NCBI GenBank assembly: GCA_045046905.1
Contig: JASFYU010000176.1
Span: 1 to 11,104, forward strand
Direction: 5' to 3'
DNA: 11,104 nt
DNA from: JASFYU01 sp045046905
Lineage (GTDB): Bacteria > Bacteroidota > Bacteroidia > Flavobacteriales > Flavobacteriaceae
Shown: positions 1 through 7,766 of the stretch, piece by piece
How positions within the stretch are numbered: the stretch's first letter is position 1
How the letters are laid out: every line of letters begins with the position of its first letter
Notes under the pieces: generated by a model
Database searches by the model: none
What the model saw: the letters and a program-made list of their open reading frames with translations, nothing else
Told to the model about the DNA's origin: nothing
Translations under genes and position numbers: made by a program

Positions 1-72
1 GCTTGCATCGAGGTAGTTTACTTGCTAAAAAAATCAATAATACGTAGATAGGTGCTACATAAATCTAAAAAA
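1..72. other. Left-edge leader, no supported gene
   Basis: Two forward frames are open from the window edge and stop at TAG codons (45-47 and 49-51). This could be the last 14-16 codons of an upstream gene, but the stretch is too short to recognise a protein. No TTTG/TAnnTTTG promoter pair and no terminator hairpin is visible, so the DUF4832 gene may be transcribed from further upstream. Confidence 0.3.
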
Positions 73-1590
73 ATGAGAATGGGTACAGTAAAATTCTTGG
101 TGAAATTGTATATGATTGCAATCGTGACGTTCCACTCATTGGCTCTTATCGCTCAGCATCATCCTGAAGGCACAATAAAAGTATACCCCATAGAGAGCGA
201 TGAATTATTACTTAATCCTGGTATTGGTTTCACCACATTTCAGAGGTTTAATGGCGATGATCTAAATCAAGGAATGGGTTGGACCGAGGGGCTTCCCATA
301 GCGTATCAGGAATTTGATGGCGATTTGAGCAACAAAGACCATCCGCAAACCACTATTGCGTACTTTCGTGTCAATTGGCGATTTTTGGAAATAGCACCTA
401 ATGTGTATGATTGGAATTTGATAGATAAAGCTTTAAAAACAGCTGCGGAAAGAGGACAGACTTTAATGCTACGTATTTCACCCTATGAAGAGGGTATAGA
501 AAAAGATGTGCCCGTCTGGTATAGAAAAATAGTTGGGGTTGAAAAAAACATAAAATCAGAAAAATGGAGGGTCGACCCTGAGAACCCCACCTATATGCAC
601 CATTTTGGAGGAATGATATCGGCAATGGGTCAGCGGTATGATGGTCACCCTGATCTCGAGGCCGTTGATATATCCTTTATTGGGTATTGGGGCGAGGGCG
701 ATGGCACGCATTTACTCGCTGATACTACAAGAGTCGGACTTATAAACATATATCTCGATAACTTTAAAAAGACCCATTTGATTTTTCAACCACTTAATGG
801 AGATGCGCCCCACCCTGAAAGAATGGTCAGAGGTACGGTCATTGCCGCCAATTGGCCCGATGGCACAAATAATGGAGTTGGGTCTCATATGAGAAATATG
901 GGTTGGCGAATTGATTGCTTAGGGGATATGTCTTTTTCCCCACAATGGGGCTTTAGTCATATGTTAGATGTTTACCCACAAGATATTGTAAAAAGCGGTA
1001 TGGGCGATGCATGGAAAAAAGCACCCATAGCTATGGAAATATGTGGTACTTTTCTCAATTGGATGGTAAAACGAAAATATGATGAGGAAACAGTCGAATA
1101 CATTTTTGAGCAAGCACTTAAATGGCATATATCTTCTTTTAATGCAAAAAGTTCCCCCGTTCCTGAGGAGTGGAATCCCTTGGTGCACAAATGGTTGAAA
1201 AGAATGGGGTACAGGTTTGTCTTAAGAAAATTCTCTTACCCATCCGAAGTAAGACAGCAAGGTCAATTATTGATGACCTCTTGGTGGGAAAATAAGGGAG
1301 TGGCTCCAATATATAAGAACTATAAATTTGCCGTACGTCTGAAAAGTAAAAAGCATACAGAGGTATTGGCGACGACGGCCAACATTAGGAATTGGATGCC
1401 CGGGGATATAATTTTTGAAGAAAACTTATACATTCCTTTAGATATGCCCGTAGGAGAATATCAAGTGGAGATTGCCTTGGTCGATCCCGTGGCCTATGAG
1501 CCCCGTGTGAATTTGGCGATTCAAGGACTTAATTCGGAAGGGTGGTATACGATGGGCAAAATCAAGATTACTTCAAAAAAACAAAATTAA
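73..1590 (+). CDS. Secreted DUF4832 / TIM-barrel glycosidase-like protein
   Basis: The product is an exported protein of 505 residues (from the ATG at 73) that probably acts on a carbohydrate in the periplasm or at the cell surface. Residues 1-28 form a signal peptide: a basic start, a hydrophobic core and a likely cut near LIA-QHH. The N-terminal part has the LNPGIGF motif (about 47-53) and a YFRVNWRFLEIAPNVYDW segment (about 97-114) typical of the beta/alpha-barrel found with DUF4832. The C-terminal 120 residues, from about 381, form a beta-rich region matching my recollection of DUF4832 (WWENKGVAPIYKNY, then MPVGEYQVEIALVDP). Acidic candidates for catalysis are E208 in GYWGEGDG and E322 in AMEICG; this is inference, as the family is uncharacterised. 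An in-frame GTG at 52 would add seven residues ahead of the signal peptide, and an ATG at 79 is also possible. It lies 32 bases upstream of the propeller lipoprotein gene and is probably cotranscribed with it. The frame is intact. Confidence 0.8.
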   Translation: MRMGTVKFLVKLYMIAIVTFHSLALIAQHHPEGTIKVYPIESDELLLNPGIGFTTFQRFNGDDLNQGMGWTEGLPIAYQEFDGDLSNKDHPQTTIAYFRVNWRFLEIAPNVYDWNLIDKALKTAAERGQTLMLRISPYEEGIEKDVPVWYRKIVGVEKNIKSEKWRVDPENPTYMHHFGGMISAMGQRYDGHPDLEAVDISFIGYWGEGDGTHLLADTTRVGLINIYLDNFKKTHLIFQPLNGDAPHPERMVRGTVIAANWPDGTNNGVGSHMRNMGWRIDCLGDMSFSPQWGFSHMLDVYPQDIVKSGMGDAWKKAPIAMEICGTFLNWMVKRKYDEETVEYIFEQALKWHISSFNAKSSPVPEEWNPLVHKWLKRMGYRFVLRKFSYPSEVRQQGQLLMTSWWENKGVAPIYKNYKFAVRLKSKKHTEVLATTANIRNWMPGDIIFEENLYIPLDMPVGEYQVEIALVDPVAYEPRVNLAIQGLNSEGWYTMGKIKITSKKQN

Positions 1591-1622
1591 AAATAAGATT
1601 TGAACTAGCTTAAAATCGAAAT

Positions 1623-4070
1623 ATGAGGATATATACTAATTTTCTATGGGCATTATTTGGGAGTTTTATTATTTTCTCATGTGCAAAAAACAGCAATTTT
1701 CAAACCAATGACGATATTGTTTCTAAGGCCAATTGGGTTCGTATAGGTCCAGGTGGTGGTGGTAGTACTTTTATACCTACGTTTTCCTATGCAAGTGTCG
1801 ATGATTTCTTTATAAGATGCGATATGACTGGAGCATATCATACAAAAGATGGAGGATCTACATACGCTCTAATTAACAACCCAGGCGGGTCTTCTTCCTT
1901 TGCCTATGACCCAAAAGATTCTCTAAGCATGTATATTGGTTCTAAAACACTTAAAAAATCCTCCGATGGAGGAAAAACATGGGACTTGATTTTCCCATCT
2001 AAGAATGAACTTTTGGGTGTAGCCTTTATAGGTGATCATGCCGACTTTAACTTGGCTACTTCAAAGAGCTCTTTGTATAACCAAACAACGAATGAAAAAG
2101 CAGACCTGGCCACCAATTACCAAAGTTTGACCATCAAGAATATTAAAGTCGATCCCAATAATTCTAAAGTGATTTATTTTAGTAGCGATTATTATTTTTT
2201 CTATACAACCAATGCCGGTATTTCGTGGTCTAGAATTGAAGTAAACGGCACCATTGATTTTATATATACCAATGTGACCAATGCCAAAGAAAAAGTATAT
2301 GTTTTTACAAATTCCAATGTAAGTGCTATAGATAAAACCTCATGGCAAATTACAACTGTCGATTTTCCTACTACGATGCAGCCCGCTTTTTCGATTACAG
2401 GCGGTACATTAAAAAATGACGGAAGCAGCATATTTTATGCGTTGCATAATAATGAGTTGTCTAGAGCTAGTGGTGCAAATGCACCATCTTCACTATGGGT
2501 GTCCAAAGATTTTGGCACAAGCTGGGTACAGGGCCTAGGCGCTATTATCACAAATAATAAGGGCCAAATGCCCACTTATGCTACGCTTGCTGCAGCCGAG
2601 AATGATGCTGCCAATGTATATGTGGTTACAAGTAACTATCAAGAAAAAAAGGAGGATGGAAAGACCGCCCATTGGTTCGGTGCGATTAAATCGTCTGATG
2701 CTGGTAGAAACTGGGAGTGGGTATGGAAAGGAGGAGGAGGGTCAGGAGAATATGGAATAAGAGATGGCAAAGATGCCTCAAACTTAAAAGATGCATGGGT
2801 ACATAAAGCTTTTGGAGAGGATTTTATAAGATTAATAGATGTTGGAGTAGCACCAAACGATGGAAATGTAGCGATTGTAACCGATTGGTACCGTAGTATG
2901 AAGACAATAGATGGAGGAAAAACATGGATGCCCATATATAGTACCGAACAGCCTGATGGTAGCTATATTTCAAATGGACTAGATGTGACCACGACTTATG
3001 GCGTACATTTTGACCCTTTTGATAAAAATCATATAGCGATAAGTTATACTGATATTGGTTATCATCATTCGTACAATGGAGGAAAAAGTTGGTTCAGGGC
3101 GACCAAAGGTATCCCCGTTGAATGGCAAAATACTTGTTATTGGATGGTGTTCGACCCCAAGGTAAAAGATAAGATATGGTCTGTATGGTCAGGCTTACAC
3201 GATTTTCCAAGAGGAAAAATGACCCGAAGCCCTAAATGGAGTGAACGGGGATCCGGCGGTGTCGCAGTTTCCTTGGATGGCGGAAAATCATGGGCGCCAA
3301 CTGTTGAAGGTATGGGTTTTGAGGCACCATCTACCTCAATTGTTTTGGATGAGAATTCACCCGTAGGCAATAGAACACTTTATGTAGCGGCCTATGGCAA
3401 AGGAGTGTTTAAGTCTATAGATGATGGTAAAACATGGACGCTCCGCAACAATGGTATTAAAGGTAGTTTTGCCACTTTTGAACTTACGATTCAGGAAGAC
3501 GGTACATTATTTTTAATTACAAGCCCAATACCGCAACATAAAAATGGAAAGGTGGGTATGGCTGTATTTATGGGTGCAATATACAAATCTGTAGATGGCG
3601 CAAATTCATGGCAATTATTAGATTTGGGAGAAAAAACAAAATTTCCGAGCGGCTTGACTTATGATCCTCAAAATCCAAATATACTTTATGTGGGCTCTTG
3701 GTCTGATATCTATATGAGTGACATAGTAGGGCGATCGGTGACCAATACATTTGGTAGTAATGAACGTATTTATCTCGAAGGAGGAATCAAAATGTCAGAA
3801 GACAGAGGCCATACTTGGAGGCAAATTTTTGATGAAGACGAATATGTGTATGACGTAACGGTAGATAACACCCATCCTGGTCGATTGTATTGCAATACGT
3901 TTAGTCAAGGAGCCTATAGGAGTGATGATTATGGGAAAACCTGGAACAAGATGAAAGACTATGATTTTCACTGGGGACATCGGGTGTTTGTGGATGAAAA
4001 TGATGAGGAAAAAGTATATCTGACCACATATGGGTCTAGTGTTTGGCATGGCAAACCTGAGGTAAATTAA
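1623..4070 (+). CDS. Asp-box (BNR) beta-propeller lipoprotein, GH74/VPS10-like
   Basis: This 815-residue protein is probably anchored to a membrane by lipid: residues 1-20 are a short basic start, a hydrophobic stretch and a lipobox-like IFSC with Cys20. The rest is a series of beta-propeller blades marked by Asp boxes (S-x-D-x-G-x-x-W type) starting near residues 74, 113, 195, 294, 357, 428, 483, 550, 598, 656, 725 and 767. Twelve such motifs over 780 residues fit two seven-bladed propellers, as in GH74 endoglucanases and VPS10/sortilin-type proteins. Near the N-terminus, WVRIGPGGGG then RCDMTGAY (61-72) resembles the GH74 segment T-D-V/I-G-G-A-Y, which carries a catalytic Asp; here that would be D67. 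A second TD-x-G segment (D477, YTDIGYHH) lies in the second half. Function as a glycosidase is inference; a sugar-binding or scaffold role is possible. A broken paralog follows directly downstream. A sialidase assignment is not supported. Confidence 0.8.
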   Translation: MRIYTNFLWALFGSFIIFSCAKNSNFQTNDDIVSKANWVRIGPGGGGSTFIPTFSYASVDDFFIRCDMTGAYHTKDGGSTYALINNPGGSSSFAYDPKDSLSMYIGSKTLKKSSDGGKTWDLIFPSKNELLGVAFIGDHADFNLATSKSSLYNQTTNEKADLATNYQSLTIKNIKVDPNNSKVIYFSSDYYFFYTTNAGISWSRIEVNGTIDFIYTNVTNAKEKVYVFTNSNVSAIDKTSWQITTVDFPTTMQPAFSITGGTLKNDGSSIFYALHNNELSRASGANAPSSLWVSKDFGTSWVQGLGAIITNNKGQMPTYATLAAAENDAANVYVVTSNYQEKKEDGKTAHWFGAIKSSDAGRNWEWVWKGGGGSGEYGIRDGKDASNLKDAWVHKAFGEDFIRLIDVGVAPNDGNVAIVTDWYRSMKTIDGGKTWMPIYSTEQPDGSYISNGLDVTTTYGVHFDPFDKNHIAISYTDIGYHHSYNGGKSWFRATKGIPVEWQNTCYWMVFDPKVKDKIWSVWSGLHDFPRGKMTRSPKWSERGSGGVAVSLDGGKSWAPTVEGMGFEAPSTSIVLDENSPVGNRTLYVAAYGKGVFKSIDDGKTWTLRNNGIKGSFATFELTIQEDGTLFLITSPIPQHKNGKVGMAVFMGAIYKSVDGANSWQLLDLGEKTKFPSGLTYDPQNPNILYVGSWSDIYMSDIVGRSVTNTFGSNERIYLEGGIKMSEDRGHTWRQIFDEDEYVYDVTVDNTHPGRLYCNTFSQGAYRSDDYGKTWNKMKDYDFHWGHRVFVDENDEEKVYLTTYGSSVWHGKPEVN

Positions 4071-4153
4071 ATTAGATATTTGGTTTTATGAAATTAAAAA
4101 CGTGAAATACTGTTATTTACTACTTAAAGAACAACCTCCTTTTTACGTGTAAA

Positions 4154-6368
4154 ATGACTGTTTTGATTTTGGCTTTATGTAGTTTTTGTGGTGATACTAA
4201 CGCAGATGAAACAAGCGCTAAGCAATACTCCAATCCAAATGGAAGAAATGACCAGTGGGGTTTTATAGGCCCTGGCGGTGGTGGCGCTATGTTTAACTCG
4301 GCTATAAACCCATCAGATGTCAATAATATTTTTGTCAGTTGTGATATGACAGGCTCTTTTGTAACCTATGATGGGGGTGAAAAATGGAGGATGTTCAACC
4401 TCATAGAGGTGACAAAATTCTATTCTTTTGATAGGAACAATGCTAATGTGATTTATACCGGCACTCCCAATATGTTGTTTAAAAGCGATGACAAAGGTGT
4501 CTCTTGGAATACTATATATCCTAAACCAAGAGATATTGTTGCAATTCATGCACAAGGAGATTATGGCAAGAAGTAGTTGTAATAAAAGACAGTATCATTA
4601 CCCAAATTGAAAAACTCGCTGTAGACCCTGATAATTCTCAAAGATTATTTTTACTCTCGCGAAAGAATAAGATTGATATTTGGTCTGAAACAGGAGGAAA
4701 GAATGGAAGATACTATATGCAAATTTTAATTTCGGAGGATGGTGGTGAAGAATGGAAATAGATTGACAAAATACCGTTCGACCTCAATAATATTTTTGTA
4801 GACCCTAGCTCTTCTATAGAAAATCGAACAGTTTATGTAAGTGGCAAAGGTGGTTTACAAGGATTAAAAATAGAAGGAGCTGAAAGCCCTGAATACAGAA
4901 GTATTGCGACAAGTTATAAAAATCCTGAAACCATATATGTTTCCTATGCCAATTTACAAACCGCTGTGGATACCCTAGGTTTCGGAGTAGCCAAAAGCAC
5001 CGACTTCGGAAAATCTTGGCAGCTTGTCTGGCACGATAAAAGGGTAGGAGAGGGTCGCCGATTTATTTCTTCACCGAATAGGACCCAAGGTTGGCTTGAC
5101 CAAAGATTTGGTCCGGAATGGGGAGAAAACCCTTTTCATATGGCCGTTGACGACAATGACCCGAAAATAATCTATGCTACTGATTTCGGAAGAACTATTA
5201 AGACCATTGACCGTGGTGAAACATGGGAGCAGGTCTATACGAACGCTATCCAAGGCGGCGGGTGGAAATCAAGAGGTTTGCAGGTTACAACAGCTTATAT
5301 GTTGGCCTTTGATCCATTTGATTCCCTCCATGTCTAATGGCAAATACCGATTCAGGGCTAATGGAAAGTTCTGATGGAGGAAAAAGCTGGGCAAGTGCTA
5401 CCCATAAAAACGGTGTTCCTAAAAGATGGGTCAATTCTACCTATTGGTTATTGTTCGACCCCGATGTCAAAGATAAAATCTGGGCAGTTATGAGTGCTAA
5501 TCATGATTTACCGCGGCCCAAGATGTGGAGGAACAGAAAGATGAATACCTATCAAGGGGGTATTTTAGTCAGTTTAAATGGAGGGAAAACATGAAAACCA
5601 GTAAGTGATGATATAGGTGAAATTGCGCCGACGTATATCTTAATGGATACTAAAACAGATCTTAAAAATAAGACACTTTATGTTTGTGCTTTTGGAAAAG
5701 GAGTTTATAAATCTACCGATGATGGTGTCAAATGGGAATTGAAAAATAGAGGTATACTTGGCAGTCAATCGGCCGCTTGGAGAATGGTTCAGAGAAATAA
5801 TGGAGACTTATTTCTTGTAGTTTCGCGAAAGAGTGATGATGGTAGTATTGGAAATGAAATGGATGGTGCACTGTTCCGATCAACAGATGGTGCCGAGACT
5901 TGGAAAAAAGTAAGTCTTCCAAAAGGGGTAAATGGACCTACAAGTCTAATAATTGATCCTAATAATCAAAACAGGTTGATTTTGTCTGCCTGGGGGAAAT
6001 ACGAAGAGACTGAATTCTCTGCCAATCAGGGAGGAGGTATTTACGTTTCACAGAATGATGGTGTAACATGGAAAGCAGTCCTGACCATGGATCAACATAT
6101 ACATGATTTTACTATAGATGATTGTAGTAATCGATTCTATGCTTCCGGTTTTAATTCCTCAGCGTATCGTTCAGATGATAAAGGAGAATCTTGGGAGCGT
6201 ATTAAAGGGATCAATTTTAAATGGGGTAATCGTGTTCAATCGGATCCCAATGATCCAGATAAAGTGTATATAATCACTTTTGGTGGTGGCGTATGGCATG
6301 GCCCAGAAAAAGGTGATAAAGATGCACTTGAAGATATAGTAACCCCTGTTGCTTCTTATAGCCAGTAA
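4154..6368 (+). pseudogene. Broken paralog of the Asp-box propeller lipoprotein
   Basis: The stretch encodes a full-length relative of the preceding 815-aa protein but needs three forward frames to read. The first part (4154 to about 4570) has a short hydrophobic leader ending CSFCGD, then GFIGPGGGG and SCDMTGSF, matching the upstream gene. One base appears lost near 4566-4573, moving the reading to the next frame, which continues through VVVIKDS and LAVDPDNSQ. That frame meets TAG at 4759-4761 (EEWK*IDK), then runs to LAFDPFDSLHV near 5334, where another base is missing within GTCTAATG. The third frame resumes at MANTDSG and meets TGA at 5592-5594, exactly at the Trp of the Asp box SLNGGKTW. 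It then reads cleanly to 6368, ending near FGGGVWHGPEK, as the intact copy ends SSVWHGKPE. About eleven Asp boxes remain. Clear divergence from its neighbour points to an old duplication and recent inactivation. The original start could be ATG 4088, with a further TGA at 4103. Confidence 0.88.
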
Positions 6369-6370
6369 TT

Positions 6371-6484
6371 ATATCAAAAATAGCAACTATTTTGATTCTA
6401 TTACTTGGTCTTATTTTTTTTGGAAAAGAAATAAATGCTCGTATTGGTGTAAACACCCGTTATGAACATGGTCGATTAGATTAA
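6371..6484 (+). pseudogene. Remnant of a secreted-protein gene, start codon lost
   Basis: Immediately after the propeller pseudogene, a frame with no ATG reads as a convincing signal peptide: Ser-Lys-Ile, then a Leu/Ile-rich core (ILILLLGLIFF), then a cleavage-like INA. About 14 mature residues follow (RIGVNTRYEHGRLD) before TAA at 6482-6484. If the ATA at 6371-6373 was once ATG, the leader has a normal length and basic start. The mature fragment is too short for me to assign a family. It ends 20 bases before the 3' end of the convergent nagA-like gene, so the rest of the gene is missing, probably through deletion. Confidence 0.5.
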
Positions 6485-6503
6485 ACACTTGGTAATAATA
6501 TAA

Positions 6504-7757
6504 TTAATGGGCAGTAGCCGAGTCATAAACTACTTCACCTCCGACAATGGTTCTGATTATTTCCAAAGTGCCTGAATTGAATTTAAAGTAAACAAGGTCG
6601 GCCCGTTTTCCGACAGCTATTTCGCCTCGATCGAGAATGCCTAGTGCATTGGCGGGGTTTATGGTGACCATATTAATTGCTTCTTCTAAGGAGCAATCTG
6701 TAAACCGAATTATATTTTCGATGCCTTTGGTTACAAGAAATGAAGCCCCTGCCAAAACATTCTCTTTAGGCATCATTATAGCACCTTCTTCAGTTACGAC
6801 CACCTCTTGGCCAAAATCGTGATACGTGCCAGCAGGCATTCCTCCCAGGCGGGTAATATCTGAAACTAAAATAATATTGGCGGCTCCTTTTGTTTTGTAA
6901 AAAGTGCGTACCTCCTCTTTTGTTAGATGAAACCCGTCAACAATTATACTCGCAGTCAGGCCATCTTCTGATAATTGTGGCCAAATGGGGTTGTGGTGCC
7001 TGTGAATCATATTGGCACACCCATTGCCCAAATGTGTAGATATAGATGCCCCAAGTTTTACAGCTTGGCTTATTTGAAGTGAGGTTGCATTGGTATGCCC
7101 CAATGCAACTTTAATACCATTGTCGATACATTTTTTTATAAATTCCATGGCCCCATTTATCTCTGGGGCAATAGTTACTTCCTTGACTCGTGACCCTGAA
7201 GCTATATGCCAGGCCTCGAATTCTTCCCAATTGGGTTCTCTGATATAATCGAGGCTATGTACGCCCCGAAAACCATCCTCAGGAGATAGATAGGGCCCTT
7301 CGATATGAAAACCCGGAATCGACTGAGCGATATGTTTGTTTTTCATAACCTCATTCAGAATGTTGAGGTTTTTCAACATCAGTTCGTTAGATTCAGAAGT
7401 GAGCGTTGGTAAAAAGCTTGTAATACCATTTTTCCACAGAGCTTCTGTGATGATTATTACCTTGTCCTCATCCAAATCATCTCCCACAAAAGAATACGAT
7501 AGATAGCCATTAATCTGATGGTCGATAAACCCTGGAGCCACGTATATGATCTCCTTTGATTCAATAGTTTTCTTTTCGGGTCGAACGAGCTTTTCGATTT
7601 TACCGTTTTCAATTTCAATGATAATCGGCTGTCCGTCACTATAAAGAAGTGTTTCCATAGTAGGCGTATTCGAATTCGATTTTTTTTCTTCGGTGCATCC
7701 GCCCATGATACTTAGGAGTGAAACAAGCAGTACAATAGGGATTGTGGTTTTAAACAT
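6504..7757 (-). CDS. nagA: NagA-family N-acetylhexosamine (6-phosphate) deacetylase, lipoprotein
   Basis: This 417-residue amidohydrolase-superfamily protein resembles N-acetylglucosamine-6-phosphate deacetylase, which removes acetate from GlcNAc-6-P. Family landmarks in order are APGFIDHQING (74-84), HIEGPYLSPEDG with metal-ligand candidate E153, ALGHTNAT with H221, STHLGNG with H242, and LVSD with catalytic-acid candidate D300. NPANALGI and GKRADLVYF near the C-terminus are also usual for the family. The unusual part is the N-terminus: residues 1-21 are a lipoprotein signal (basic MFKTT, hydrophobic core, MGGC with Cys21) followed by a polar linker. Typical NagA is cytoplasmic. An internal Met34 (codon at 7658) would give a family-sized 384-residue cytosolic enzyme, but the leader looks genuine and starting at 7757 leaves only 9 bases after the transporter gene. 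It is the last gene of the leftward operon. The substrate may therefore be a non-phosphorylated N-acetyl sugar outside the cytoplasm (inference). Confidence 0.8.
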   Translation of the reverse strand: MFKTTIPIVLLVSLLSIMGGCTEEKKSNSNTPTMETLLYSDGQPIIIEIENGKIEKLVRPEKKTIESKEIIYVAPGFIDHQINGYLSYSFVGDDLDEDKVIIITEALWKNGITSFLPTLTSESNELMLKNLNILNEVMKNKHIAQSIPGFHIEGPYLSPEDGFRGVHSLDYIREPNWEEFEAWHIASGSRVKEVTIAPEINGAMEFIKKCIDNGIKVALGHTNATSLQISQAVKLGASISTHLGNGCANMIHRHHNPIWPQLSEDGLTASIIVDGFHLTKEEVRTFYKTKGAANIILVSDITRLGGMPAGTYHDFGQEVVVTEEGAIMMPKENVLAGASFLVTKGIENIIRFTDCSLEEAINMVTINPANALGILDRGEIAVGKRADLVYFKFNSGTLEIIRTIVGGEVVYDSATAH

Positions 7758-7766
7758 AGAAAATAG

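Noticed and set aside
2639..2935. 98-codon minus-strand frame inside the propeller lipoprotein gene
   Set aside because: Shadow of the Gly/Asp-rich repeat codons; no recognisable domain and the sense gene is continuous.
1623..4070. Exo-alpha-sialidase assignment from the BNR repeats
   Set aside because: Asp boxes occur in many propellers; I see no FRIP-type arginine motif or sialidase-type catalytic arrangement.
4154..6368. Programmed frameshifting or stop-codon recoding joining the pseudogene pieces
   Set aside because: Two shifts plus TAG and TGA at unrelated sites, without slippery heptamers or consistent structures that I could see, are better explained by decay. The adjacent paralog needs no recoding.
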